Assembly: GCA_014529385.2 (NCBI GenBank)
Contig: CM043963.1
Span: 81,308,412 to 81,372,411 of the forward strand
From: Adiantum capillus-veneris
Taxonomy: Eukaryota > Streptophyta > Polypodiopsida > Polypodiales > Pteridaceae
Direction: 5' to 3'
Length of the DNA: 64,000 nt
Part shown: positions 1 through 11,739 of the stretch, piece by piece
Numbering within the stretch: position 1 is the first letter of the stretch
Layout: every line of letters begins with the position of its first letter
The notes under the pieces: model-generated
Told to the model about the DNA's origin: nothing
What the model saw: the letters and a program-made list of their open reading frames with translations, nothing else
Database searches by the model: none
Position numbers and translations under genes: made by a program

Positions 1-1120
1 TACAAGAGTATGTTTCAAAATGCGTGGTATACCCAAAGTTGAAAATTGATCGAGGGAAGCAACTTGGATTGTTTCATTTGTGACAGGCTTAACAAGAAAA
101 CACCTCTATGCTTGTCAAAAATACTATTAAGGCACATCAAATAGTAACCCTCTTCAAATCTCAAAATTTCATGAATCATGGATTTCCAACATCTATAGTG
201 TCGGACAAAGATCCTAGAATGACCAATAATTTCTAGAAGGGTCTCTTTTGGAATCTAAGAAGTAGATTAAATTTCTCTTTCGGCCTATCATCCATAAATG
301 AATGACCAAAGTGAAATAACTAATCTAATGATCCTTGAATCTACTAAAAGCATATGTCATGGAAGTAGATCAATGTTCTCAATGATAGAAGTACCTACCT
401 CTTATAGAGTATGCGTACAATGATATTGTCCATACTTCTATGGGGAAAGTACCTTTTGAGGTTAAATAAGGAAGATCCAAAAGTCCCTTACTACTGAAAG
501 TACATGGAAGATCTTCTCTATACTGATCAATATAGCCGAGACCTACAATAATATTTTTCCAAAGCTTAAAGGGGCTATATCCATCTCACCGGAAAGGCAA
601 AAAGGGTTGCTTCTAATAAGCACAGAAGAGTCTTAGCCTTTAAGGAAAATGATTGGGTCTTGCTAAAGTTCCTCAAGGCTCATCTGAGGCATACTACGAG
701 CAAGAGTCCTATAGACCACCAAGAATATGATGCTAAACTAGCAACAAGATAATATGGTCCTTTTCAAATTCTTAAGCTAATCAATGAGATCGCTTATCAA
801 TTAAAGTTGCCCAACCATTGGCTCGTGCACCATGTTTTCCATGAGAGCCTACATAAGCCTTACAAAGGAGCACCATCAAAAGAAGCAAAACTTGTTGCAG
901 ACCTTCCAAAAATGGAAGATCAAGAAGAAGTACTTCAATCTAAGTCCATCCTATGACATGAAGACAAGGTATTAAGAAACGGTAAGATTATCTGATGATA
1001 TCTTATTGAGTTTAATAATTATTCTTTTAAAGATGCTAGATGGATGCAAAGCACCTAGCTTAAGGATAATATGAACCTTGTCAATGCTTACAATGTTGCA
1101 CTAGAGTAAGCATATGAAAA
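1..1120 (+). pseudogene. Ty3/gypsy integrase C-terminus and chromodomain-like tail, decayed
   Basis: Translated in mixed frames, this stretch gives VSDKDPRMTNNF near 195-230, matching the second catalytic Asp region of gypsy integrases. Further on, around 770-860, it gives YGPFQILKLINEIAYQLKLP and then HHVFHESLHKPY, the conserved C-terminal integrase segment. At about 985-1050, YLIEFNNYSFKDARWM resembles the chromodomain found at the end of chromovirus polyproteins. Many stops and frame changes make it a dead copy. The 5' part lies left of the window. A purine-rich tract and a TG-starting LTR follow at 1452-1470, consistent with the 3' end of an element on this strand. Confidence 0.72.
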
Positions 1121-1469
1121 AATGCATTGTAAATGAAAAATGTTTTTGTCTTATAAGACTAGCTCTCTTTTTATTGTGCACAAGTTTAAGAAGTATGCAT
1201 GCTTAAAATCATGTTTGTAATGACGAAGTCTCCCAAACACCAAGTAGAACTTGTCACTCTACGTTGGAAGTATGATATGGACTAAGAGCAGACATGCTTG
1301 CGGCAGCTATGTCTCCCAAGCACCAAATGGATTAGTCACCCATCTTGGAATGATGTCATAGGGTAAAAAGGGATCCTCTGCCCGCTAAGAAAAATTGACT
1401 AATGACTATGACTTTATCTCTTTCACCTCATAGTAGTCGAAGACGACTATGATTTCAAGAGAGAGGTAA

Positions 1470-3100
1470 TGTCATTAAATATCTAGTATCTAACCAACCC
1501 AAATAATTTTCTCATATTAAAATGATAATTTAATATGGCATAATAAATGGGAACAAGGGTTAGAACATAGACATGTTCTTACGGATCTATCTCAACACGG
1601 GGCCAATGGTAAAGGGGCCCAAATGAGAGATGGTCTGTCAAAGAGCAAGGTTAACTATGAAGCTTAAAAGACATTAGGGTTAGCTTCATTAAAGACCTCC
1701 AATGGTTAGTGTTAAAATTCCTTTGACCTTAAGAAGGCTATGGCTGAGCTTGAGGTGGGAGCCCGATCTAAACTTAAGCAAACTAGGGTTGTGCTTGAGG
1801 TGGGAACCTTAAGCAAGCTAGGGTTGTGCTTGAGGTAGGAACTTGACCTAAACTTAAGCAAGCTAGGGATGTGCTTGAGGTGGGAACCCGACCTAAACTT
1901 AAACAAACTAGGGCTGTGCTTGAGGTGGGAACTCCACCTAAGGTGCTTGTCATGCTTGATGACTAAGGTACTTGAGGTACTTGTCACATTTAATGAGGAA
2001 GTTGCTTGAGAAGCTTCCTATGCATGGGGGGTAAGATGCTTGAGTCAAAAAGAGAACCTACACACTTAATGAGGAAGTTGCTTGAGAAACTTCCTATGCA
2101 TAAAAATCTCAAAGTTAGGGGAATTCTAAAAGAGCACATGGGACACATGCCAGACTCTCACTAATCTTAACCACATGGTGTGCTTGAATGCTATTGGTTG
2201 GGCTAAAGAGGGGTCCAATGAGCTTCTACTTCCATCTAACAAATATCTAGATATTTTCAAGCTCTCTCTCGTTAAGGGGTAAAGAGGATACTTGTCAAAA
2301 GACTACACATGTGCTTGACTGCATGCTGGATGTGATTGGTTAAGGGGAGAGGGGTCCAATGAGTTTGTAGCATGAAGAAATTTCACCCAAAGAAAGGAAG
2401 GGGCATTCTAGGGGAGTCTATTCTCACTTGGTGAAAGTTGAGGAACACCACCTCCTTCTCCAAGCTTTTGAGAGTGAAAGCCTACACCGACACTCTTGGC
2501 TATGGAATGCAAATCCAACCAAGAGCTATGCTTTGATGCTTAAGCTTGTCATCTTCTCCATCTTCATTACTATGCTATTACGTATGCTAGCAAGAAGAGT
2601 AATGATAAGTGAGGAACTATTTCTTTCTCCTATGGAATGTTTCTTCTTCCTCTTCCCTATCCTCATTCCCCGCTAGCTCTCTCCACCTTTGAAGGGGTTT
2701 GAGGCCTTGGGATTGAGGCTTGGGATAGTTAATGATTTTTACAAGTTTATGTTATGCTTGTGATGCATGAAGCTTTCCATCTTCATTACATCACGTAAGT
2801 CACAAGGAACACAAAGATTGTATTGTACCAAGTCTCTCTTGATGGGAGAAACTATACTACAAATGCCTATTGGAGGGGGGACCGGCTCCATATGAATCCG
2901 GTTCTCAACTATTGTCATGTTCTCTAAACTCTCTCTCTTGCAAAAGTATTGTTCATGCCAAGTTAACTAAATACCATGTTTATGTTGCTACCATCAATTA
3001 CGTTCACCCGCTATGCTCACAAAGTAATCTCTCAAAAGTGGTTCACCTAATTTTCTAATTCCGCTACTCTCAAAGTTCATAGGCAATTTCCATTACATGT
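1470..3100 (+). repeat. Probable 3' LTR of the gypsy element (right end uncertain)
   Basis: A purine-rich tract (about 1455-1467, aagagagaggtaa) is followed by TGTCATTAAAT, the expected polypurine tract and LTR start for a plus-strand element. The sequence beyond has no credible coding frame. The CA end could not be fixed and the partner LTR lies outside the window. Only the left boundary is supported. Confidence 0.35.
1748..1945. repeat. 45-bp tandem repeat inside the LTR
   Basis: Four to five copies of a 45-bp unit beginning GCTTGAGGTGGGAAC and containing TAAACTTAAGCAA follow one another. One copy has lost about 8 bp. The unit is a multiple of three, so the minus strand reads as a spurious 15-residue peptide repeat. 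A separate direct repeat (AATGAGGAAGTTGCTTGAGA, about 34 bp) occurs at about 1992 and 2070. Confidence 0.8.
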
Positions 3101-3406
3101 CATTTCCGGTCCTCAGCTTCTTCAATTTCCGCCTCCTCCGATCTCCAATTGGAGAATTCTCGCAGTCACTCGTCTATGGTCGATGATGTGCATCATTTTC
3201 AACTTTGTAAACTGAAGGATTTCAAGAAGCCCACCTCCATGGGGGCACAAAATGACAAGTGCGAGCATAAAACGGACCCCAACAGCCTCTACGCGAGGCT
3301 CGTGCATGCAAAACTCATCACGGGGATTGAACAAGGGGCACCACCTAGCTTTGAGCGGCTAGAGTGTGGACAATAGCGATTCAAATGACAACAACACAAC
3401 GCACCT

Positions 3407-3450
<44 letters not shown>

Positions 3451-3547
3451 CGTAGACGGAGGAGATGAAGACCCTTCAAAATGTGCGGGAAAACTTGATT
3501 CAAGATGGTATCTACAAAACCCCTTGTTTCGGCAAGATGGAGACCAT

Positions 3548-3588
<41 letters not shown>

Positions 3589-4179
3589 CTATATCGCGTT
3601 CTCTAAGGAAATTTCATGTGTACGGAGATCTTACTCTTGTGCATAGTGACCCTTGGAGTCAGTGTATTTGCATGACTTTTCCATCAAGTGCTGACTGCCC
3701 GATATTGACCTCTTAGTGCTCTTTTATAGGTGCAGGATGCTTAGTTTAGTACAAAATAATTAGGTTTAGGTCCCTAAGCCAGAGAGACAAAGTAGGCAGT
3801 CGGGTCCTGGATGGTTGACTGATGCTTTGTTTTGGGAGAAATAAGAAAATGATATTCTCCTAGGTGGGCCTTGGTGACCATCACCTAGAGAGAGGTGGAA
3901 TATACAAATGGTTTTTTACAAAGTTTTGGCTTTGGAAAACTGAAAATGAATTACCCTACGGATATCTACTAAGGAAATGCATCGTGGACGAGATGTCAAT
4001 GAATTGCGGGCTTCAGTGGTGCGTTGGTAGCGCGCTCGTCAATTTCGGTGCCAGCTGGGACATGCCTTTGGTGTCTTTCTTTGATTGTTGTTGCCATCGC
4101 GTGTTTTTTGGTGTCGTTTGTCGATGTCCATTTTTGTTGCTTCTTTTCCTTCTTGTGCGTGCTATGTGTGTGCATTCTT

Positions 4180-4272
4180 GGTGCCTATGTGATTGTGTGT
4201 GTGTGCTTATGCGTATAGTGTTTGTACATGTGTGTATGTGAGTGTGTGTGTATGGAAAGAAAGAGAGAGCGC
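4180..4272. repeat. GT-to-GA module, copy 1
   Basis: The segment has GTGTGCTTATGCGTATAGTG, then GT-rich sequence, then TATGGAAAGAAAGAGAGAG. The same order recurs at 5585-5699. Both are embedded in otherwise different DNA, so this is a dispersed duplicated module and not only slippage. Confidence 0.55.
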
Positions 4273-4378
4273 TGAATTTACTTCTTACCGACACAGTGTT
4301 AGGAAATAGGTAGCTAAGTAGATAATTGAGTAGATTACTTAATAGAGAGAGATAATTTTCACACACAAGAGATAATAG

Positions 4379-4421
<43 letters not shown>

Positions 4422-5075
4422 GGATACATGTGGTTCACCCAATGTGGGCTCCGTCCACGGGAAAGCAACCACTCAATCGCTTTAGTACTTCGAAACAAGA
4501 AGTAGTTTACAAAGGAATTATACCCTTCTCGAGCTCCCGCCTTGCTTCACTCTCACCACCTCACACCCACCTTGTTGCATCAACTTCACACTCTGAAATG
4601 TGTGTAGAAATGGCCTCTTTTAATAGGCCAAAAGGGCTACCCTCTCTCATGAGAGGCAGCCATGTCTAGTCGTCCTTGTGTAGACAAAGTCCAAATCGGA
4701 CCATCCAATCCGCGCATGTATGGCCGCCCTTGAGAAGACAAGTCCGCTTTTGAATTCAACCACCGATCATTGACTTCCGACCACCAACCACTGGCCATTG
4801 ACTACCGGCCACAAACCAACCGGACAACTGACCGGTCATCTTCCGACCACTTTTCGGCCGCCGTCCGGCCATAATATTCCGGCAAATAGGAATGTTGCAG
4901 CGGGTGGTTTTTATAATATGCTCAAGATTGGCAATGAAAATTTTGGTTTCTGGCAGGTGATTTTTATTTCCAGCGAGTGATGGTTTCTTCACGCACGATG
5001 GCTTCTCCTCACGCAAATGTGTGTTTTTAATACAAAAAATTACAAGGGGTAAATCAGGCTCCATACTTAACACAC

Positions 5076-5172
<97 letters not shown>

Positions 5173-5191
5173 GAGAGGTGTGTGTGTGTGT

Positions 5192-5223
<32 letters not shown>

Positions 5224-5227
5224 TTGT

Positions 5228-5266
<39 letters not shown>

Positions 5267-5391
5267 TGGTGTGTGTGTGTGTGTGAGTGTGTGTGTGTGT
5301 GTGTTTATGGAGAGAGAGAGACAGAGAGAGAGAGAGCTAGCGCTTATGATGATGGATGAGAGAGAGAGAATTTTGTTTTGCTGATGATGAA

Positions 5392-5428
<37 letters not shown>

Positions 5429-5584
5429 GGTGCCAAGGTTGGCGGCCCCTCTATGAGCGCAAGGACAAGAAGGGGGGTGGTGGTGTCGCCTGCAACATGA
5501 AAAACGTTTTTCATTTTTTTAAATTCATATTAAGCTCCCCTCTTGGGGTTAGTTCCCACGGCCAAGGTTTTGAAAGCCGGTCAT

Positions 5585-5699
5585 CAGTGCGTATGTGATT
5601 ATGTATGTGTGCTTATGCGTGTAGTGTATGTAAGTGTGTGTATATGTATGGTATTGTGAGTGTGTGTGTGTGTGTGCGTATGGAAAGAAAGAGAGAGAA
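5585..5699. repeat. GT-to-GA module, copy 2
   Basis: Repeats the 4180-4272 module: GTGTGCTTATGCGTGTAGTG, a GT tract, then TATGGAAAGAAAGAGAGAG. Shorter relatives occur at 5178-5235 and 5269-5330, where a GT run passes through TGGA into a GA run. Confidence 0.55.
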
Positions 5700-5891
5700 T
5701 TTTGGTCGTTTTTACTGTTTGGGCGGGCTATGAGAGTGAGCAAGAGTGAGGGAGGGAGTGAACGAGTAGAGTGCATGGGGGTGGTGTGAGGTGTGTGGGT
5801 GTGTGGGTAAGTAATGGCGGACAGATTTTGAGAGGGCGAGAGAGAGTGAGAGGGGGTAAGAGAGGTGGGGGGTGTGTGTGAGGTGTGTGTG

Positions 5892-5932
<41 letters not shown>

Positions 5933-5999
5933 CCAACCGAACTTCTTGGCTCATACGGGGAAAAAACCCTAGGGAAAAAAATGCCTTTGGTTATGCACA

Positions 6000-6500
6000 T
6001 GATGCTCTTTGATAGCAAATTTATGCATACATAACAAAAATGACAGAGATAAAATGCTTCTACATAAGCAAATTTTGCAATTTTTACAATCTCTCATGCA
6101 TGATTCAAAGTTGATTATTTTTTACCTCACTTGAAATATGGAATTTAAAACAAGCCAAGAGCTAGAAATAATGCAACTCTGATGAAATGAAGTGGCTCTC
6201 GATAGCCAAATTTTACAACTTTTAAATCTTTTCAAAAAGCTGGCTAACAACTAGGTCACATGAAATTTTCAATTTAAGAGCAATCTATGAGCTAGAGATG
6301 ATTTCAACTTTAAAGGAATGAAAGTAAATGGCTCTCAATAGCCAAATTTTGTACTTGAAAGGTCTCAAAATAGTTGGCTAAACACTAGCTCAAATGAAAA
6401 CATTTTCACTTTAAACCAAGCTATGAACTAGCATGTATACAACTTTTAATCCAAAGAATTGGAATGGCTCTAAATAGCCAAATTTTGCAATATATTGTAA
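6000..6500. repeat. ~140-bp tandem repeat with GGCTNTCRATAGCC core
   Basis: Three clear copies and one worn copy of a ~140-bp unit. Each carries TGGCTCTCRATAGCCAAATTTT (about 6190, 6330 and 6470; degraded near 6008) followed by GCTGGCTAA-like and AGCTATGA-like segments. The core is a near-perfect palindrome. The array sits just downstream of the leftward transposase-like gene, where a subterminal repeat of a DNA transposon would lie. That placement is inference. Confidence 0.6.
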
Positions 6501-7123
6501 TCATGACTCCTTCTTGGATCAATGAAAGTACACTCCTACCACACCCCTTCAAAACAAAGTGTAATTGTTAGTGCATGAAATCATTTGGAATTTCAACACA
6601 AGCAAAATTGATCAACCATAACCCCAAAATGCTCTCTTTTGGCCATCAAACAAATTCAATTTTAAACACATATTTAGGAAAATAGGGAAAAATTCACAAA
6701 TTTGGGACGATTCTTTGTGTCTCATGGACTTGAGGTAAGGTTGTATTGTACGAGGTTGTTGCACATATGAAAACTGGGATACAATGTTTAGTGGATGCTT
6801 ATGAGTCTGCAAGATCCAATATGGTCCGTTTTCAACAACCATAATATACACTAGAGTGCTTTTGCACATGATAGTTTACAAATGCACCCCAAAAAAAAAA
6901 AAAAATCCCACACATGCTTCATTTGATAAAACAATTAAAATGTAAGTTGCAAGGAAAACTTGGGTGACTCAATATAAAAAAACACCATTCATATTGAATA
7001 AGATTTCTTGAAGATTACAAAGGTGGGATGCCAATATCAATGTTGACAATGACCCTAGCTATGGGTGGACTAATTTGAACCATTGCTAGAAGATTACAAA
7101 GGTGAAAGGCCAACACTAAGCAA

Positions 7124-8124
7124 TCATTCCTCCTCATTTGCATGGACATTTGATGGTGACTCATGTTCATCAAGTTTGAGTTGACTCTCTTTGGCCTTGA
7201 GGATTATTGCCTTTGGAATCTTGATTTTTTCAGGAATTCGTCCACCCTTGGGCTTCCATGCCCAAATGATGCAACTAGTGTCTTCCCAGCATTGAGGATC
7301 ATTGATGTTCTCTCTCCAATACTTGTTCCAACAATCCTTGTAAACCTCCACATCACTTGCATTGTTCTTCTTTGAAATTGGTGCCTAGTATTGTATCTTC
7401 ACTTGAAGGTAGGTTGCCGAGTCATTGTCCTGATCAATATCTATTTTTGCCACTCCTATCATAATTGGGTAGTTTTCATCACAAGGTTGCACAAGTACAA
7501 AGTCTCCCTTTGCCACACCAAGAGTTGGGTTGAACTCCTCAACAGGTTTGTTGCGCATTGGACCACAATAGTGGCCCTTGATTACGTCAAGTACTTCATC
7601 TAGACCATCTTCCAATGGAACTTCAAGATGATGATCTTGTTCACATATACTCCTTGGCCAGAAGTCATCAAATAAAATTTTTTCACTTTCTCCAGGGTTT
7701 TGCATAGCTTGCATGAGATTCTCCCAGTACATAAGAACTCGGTTGATCCACCTAGCATACTCACTTTCGTCTCCTTTCTCTTGCAAGTGCTCTTTCCACC
7801 AACTAACATACTTCTTTAATCCTTCCATAACTTTCTCACTATATTTAACATACTCAAAGGGTGGTAATACTTTTGGAACACCTTAGGAAGCTTGGCTCCT
7901 CCTTGGTCATTTCTCTTCCATAACTCTATACCATTTTTGAGTAACCAATCCACATTCTTAGGGTGTACTTTGTACTGCATCAAATGTATTCCATCACTCA
8001 TATAGAACCTAAATTGCAATGGCTTTGAATGACCCACTAAGCTATCTACTCCATCATGTAAGAACCCCTTTACAAATCCTTTAAAGTCTGCCACCTTTTG
8101 TAGGAGAAAAGGTGTTGGATGCAT
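7124..8124 (-). pseudogene. C-terminal part of DUF7869-type transposase-like gene, decayed
   Basis: Three adjacent minus-strand frames (8124-7816, 7828-7385, 7351-7124) continue the protein whose catalytic-looking core is at 8135-8762. The first reads as a domain with PLQFRFYMSDGIHLMQYK. The second has a tryptophan-rich stretch (YVSWWKEHLQ) and FDDFWPRSICEQ, then a segment FVLVQPCDENYPIMIGVAKI that looks like a small beta-rich domain. The third is short and charged. Frame changes at about 7820 and 7360 may be introns or indels; the order matches one polypeptide. I cannot assign a function to this part. Stops and shifts elsewhere in the gene make it likely inactive. Confidence 0.5.
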
Positions 8125-8134
8125 GCTAACACAC

Positions 8135-8762
8135 TCATTTGAAGATCTTCATCAAATGTGGAAATGTAAAAATGGCTTGTTTTCTAAGCTTCTCAGAAAA
8201 GCAACTGAACAATGCATCAATGTCTTCATGAGTATGACCAACCATAAGAAATCCAAGCTGCATTGTGTCAAATACTCCTCGTGCAACCGATAGTGATAGG
8301 TATGCAAACACATATCGATTCTTATTTTCTAAACCACAATTGTCAAGTTGCAACAACAATGTTCTTGGCAACCTCTTGAACCCAAATTCATTGCCTCTCA
8401 ACTCCATTGAGAGATTTTGTAACTGGTTTAATTTTTGGTATAGCAGTCTTACTCTTGTCCATCTTGTCATGTATAATGCACAGGAACTTGGTTGGAATTA
8501 TTTCTAGAGAGCTCCTCCAAGCATAGTACATATTTCTATAGCTCATTTGTTGCAACATGTGTGCTCTCCTTTGTGCCATGTATCTAGCACGCTCCACCTG
8601 ATTTTTGGTAGACTCTAGCTTGACCTTTATTGATGTGCAAATGTCACATTTAGAGAATGTGCTTGATTTTGATAAAGTGACTTGTTTTGAAGACTGTGTT
8701 CCACAACCTTGAGAATGTTGTCTATGACAACGTTCTGTATTCCATTGTGACAAGTGTGTCAT
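8135..8762 (-). pseudogene. DUF7869-like core of a transposase-like protein
   Basis: The frame 8470-8135 contains LLLQLDNCGLENKNRY and, 35 residues later, FLMVGHTHEDIDALFS. This pair (DNC...ENKN, then GHTHxDID) is the hallmark I associate with the DUF7869 family, found in many copies in algae, mosses and ferns and thought to be transposon-derived. The acidic residues (D43, E48, D83, D85 of this frame) could form a nuclease-type site, which is inference. The upstream frame 8762-8388 has FSKCDICTSIK and IIHDKMDKSKTAIP, which belong to the same family; the two frames overlap by 83 bp, so a frameshift separates them. Upstream pieces lie at 8919-9755 and 9916-10149. Confidence 0.65.
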
Positions 8763-8918
8763 TTACTTCCCACAAAATGTCCACTTGTTTGTACATCATT
8801 GGTAGAACACGTTGAGTTTATCGAGTGCCATGCATGGTTGTCGTTGACTTATGTGGCATTTGATCTACATTATTATCTATGAAGCCCTGTATGAGTGCTT
8901 TTTCCATCTCAACATGTG

Positions 8919-9755
8919 TCAAGCTCTCCTTATTATTCTAGTGTTTCCATGATTTCCATTGCATGCTCCATCCAAGAATTTCTTACACAGCCTATAAAAT
9001 GTTGACTTTTCTATTCCATGCATTACATACCATGCTTTATTACATACCTTCTTTCCATCAAAAGTAAACTCAAAGAATTCCTCTTCTTGATCTTTTCTAT
9101 AAGCCATGCTCATACAATCCAATACAAATGTGCATCGGCCAGTGTAGCTTTGTCCCCAAAAGTCTACCCTCGCTTGCATGGTTTTGGATCTATTTCCAAT
9201 CTAACAACATTTCATCTCACAACAATCAATTGTTGCAACTTTGTGAATGTTTGCAGCATCACATTTTTTGTTGAAAGCATGAGCATTACCTGTTTTTTTT
9301 CTAGGCCTAACTCTATGTACATAACTCCTTTTCTTACTTGTCCCATCTCTGATATCATAGTCACCAGCAATGGCATCCTGCTCTGTATCATTTTGAGTAT
9401 GAAGAAGAAGACCTAGTTCTGTATTGGTGATACCTTCTTCCGAACTAGTTTCAGTGTTGTCGTCTATTCCATCATCCTCATACTCATCACTGGAAGCATA
9501 TAAATTGTCAAGGGAATCTCCCATTTCTTCCATGAGGGGATCTTGAATACCCTTAATGGCAGAAGAAGATCTTGTGTCTTTGCTCAAGGGCTCACCATTC
9601 TCAAATGTGAGTTGCCTAATAAGCCAGCTTACCAAATTCAAACTTGAAATATCACTTTGATCTAGATGCATCGACCCTTCCACAATGACACCCAAGCTAC
9701 TCTCACCTAGTTCAGTATAGTTTATAGCCTCATATGGGTGGACCAACAATACCAC
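8919..9755 (-). pseudogene. N-terminal part of DUF7869-type protein
   Basis: The frame 9755-9201 is rich in Asp, Glu and Ser (SSDEYEDDGIDDNTETSSEEG) and then basic (KKRSYVHRVRPRKKTG), typical of a disordered linker with a nuclear-localisation-like cluster. The frame 9179-8919 reads FEFTFDGKKVCNKAWYVMHGIEKSTFYRLCKKFLDG, which matches the short domain that precedes the DUF7869 core in this family. The two are in different frames with a stop at about 9201-9203. A gene broken by small indels, or an unrecognised intron, would explain this. Same orientation and spacing as the core at 8135-8762. Confidence 0.5.
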
Positions 9756-9915
9756 TCCATTACCAAGTTTTGTAGATCTATTGTCAGTCCAAAGGATGAC
9801 TGACTCCTTTCTCTTTCCAACTCGCTCTATCTATCAAGCCATCTTCTTGACCAGCAAGAAAATCCTCATCTATTGTGTGAGATTTTCCTTTGTCCATAAC
9901 AATATTATGCAATGG

Positions 9916-10149
9916 TCATTTGATGATTCTTCCAACTACTTGAGACATGGTTCTTGCATCCATTGTGATGAATGGAATCAAGACGGTGTCATCAAAACTT
10001 TCTAGTACATGTATCGCCACACAAATTGTATCAATCAATTCAAAACCACAACGTTGAGATGTAGCAGTAGTGGAATGAATAACCCCACGAGCCTTCCTTG
10101 TGGAACCATCAACAAGAAACACAGGATCACCTTGTTTTGGACCCTGCAA
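9916..10149 (-). pseudogene. DUF8039-like domain fragment
   Basis: The peptide contains VFLVDGSTRKARGVIHST and continues to IPFITMDARTMSQVVGRIIKW. The pattern 'VAKG..., ...L...I.V.V......VL..P......DA.......W' resembles the C-terminal domain carried by many plant transposon-associated proteins (DUF8039). Its position upstream of the DUF7869 pieces suggests one gene reading leftward. There is no convincing promoter. The identification rests on pattern memory, so confidence is moderate. Confidence 0.4.
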
Positions 10150-10259
10150 TATTTGACAAAATCAAGAGATATCAGTAAAATTGTATGTTTGAACATAGAA
10201 CTCAAAATTTAATGCATTCCCAAGATACACTCACAATTTTGGCAAAATATTGCATCCCA

Positions 10260-11735
10260 TTCAATTAAGAAAATATACACTGAGTCAATCCATGGAGGAT
10301 GGTAGGAGGCTCGAGCTTATGTTTGAGCTTGTATGTACATCTAAGTGGTGCTAGAAATCTAAAGCTGAAAAGAGTTGCAAGATAGGGACTGTGTTACATT
10401 GTAGAGGCCTCCATGGAGTTCGGTAGGAGGATGGAGCCTTTATGCACATCCAAGCGCTAGAAATATATAGCTCACAAGAGTTAGAAGAAGATGGATCTTG
10501 AGTTATATTGAATCAACCATGTGGGATGGTAGGAGGCTCGAGCTCAAGTTTGAGCCTAAATGTACATGTAAGTGCTAGAAATCTAGAGTTAAAAATAGGT
10601 CCAAGATGGAGCCTAAGTTACAATGCAGGAGCCTAGATGTAGATCTAAGTGCTAGAAATCTATAGCTTAAAATAGCTGCAAGATGGATCTCAAGCTATAT
10701 TGAGTCAACCCATGGAGGACGGTAGGAGGCTTAAGCTCAAGTTTGAGCCTAGATGTACATCTAAGTGCTAGAAATCTAAAGCCGACAAGAGTTGCAAGAT
10801 GGAGCCTAAGTTACATTGAGGCACCAATGTAGTTTGGTAGGAGAGGCTTAACTGATGTTGGAATCGAGATGTACATCTGTGCTAGAAATCTAAAGATGAC
10901 AAGAGTTGCAAGATATATCCCAAGTTACATTGAATCAACCCATGGAGGATGGTAGGAGGCTCAAGCTCAAGTTTGAGCCTAGATGTAGATCTAAGTGCCA
11001 GAATCTGAAGATAACAAGAGTTGAAAGATGGATCGCAAGCTACATCTAGTCACCCATGGATTTTAATGGAATGTTTTAAATTGATGTTGGAGCCTAGATG
11101 TACATCTGTGATAGAAATCTATAGCTAGCAAGAGTTTCAAGATGGAGCCCAAGTTACATTGAATCAACCCATGGAGAATGGTAGAAGGCTCAAACTCAAA
11201 TTTGAGCTTAGAGTATTTCTAGCACTTAGATGTACATATAAGTGCTATAAATACCTAGCTAAAAATAGTTTCACAAATCCAAAGTTTCATAGAGTCAAGC
11301 ATGGAATTATATATGTGGCTCGATCTCAAGTTTGAGCCTAAATGTACATCCAAGTGTTAGAAATCTATACTTGTCACACGGGTTGCAAGATAGAGCCCAA
11401 GTTACATGGAGGCACCTATGGAATTTGGTAGAAGGCTCAAACTCAAGTTTGAGCATAGATGCACATTCAAGTGCTAGAAATCTACAAGCAACAAGAGGTA
11501 TGAGAAAAAACCCAAGCTATGTTGAAGTATCCTTGAATTTGGAAGGAGACTCAAATTGAAGTTTGAGCAGCATTATACATTTAAAGAGTTGTAAGGTGGA
11601 TCCAAGGTAAAAACGAGCTTTACATCAAACCTAAGTTTCCTTGAATGACCTATCTAAAGAGTCGAAGCTTACAAGAAGGTGAGGCTTCAAAGTAGTTGCA
11701 TGAGTAGCTCAAACTTAAGTTTGAGCCTAGTTAGT
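10260..11735. repeat. Tandem array A: ~115-bp units with palindromic core
   Basis: About 11 imperfect copies. Landmarks recur in fixed order: a GTGCTAGAAATCT segment (10349, 10457, 10574, 10651, 10767, 10881, about 10998, 11110, 11242, 11355, 11471), then AGAGTTGCAAGATGGA, then CCCATGGAGGATGGTAGGAG, then a palindrome of the type CTCAAGCTCAAGTTTGAG. No open frame runs through it. It lies immediately upstream of the leftward transposase-like gene. Confidence 0.85.
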
Positions 11736-11739
11736 CATA

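Larger units (their letters stand above)
3408..5930. repeat. Cluster of GA and GT compound microsatellites
   Basis: Pure or near-pure (GA)n tracts occur at 3408-3443, 3551-3587, 4382-4415, 5081-5169, 5231-5262, 5311-5336, 5396-5426 and 5893-5928. (GT)n tracts lie at 5178-5222 and 5269-5304. The reading frames over them (RERERE, VCVCVC) are low-complexity artefacts. Between them I see no gene. A degenerate CCGRCCA-rich stretch lies at about 4765-4875. Confidence 0.9.

Noticed and set aside
2428-2676. 82-residue frame with a hydrophobic segment
   Set aside because: It lies inside the presumed LTR, lacks any recognisable motif and is of a length expected by chance.
3864-4241. 125-residue Cys- and Val-rich frame
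   Set aside because: Its second half is GT-rich simple sequence; the first half matches nothing I recognise.
5178-5384. Open frames of VCVCVC and RERERE type (also at 12429-12737, 31737-32198, 46577-47176)
   Set aside because: They are translations of GT, GA, CT or CA microsatellites without any unique domain.
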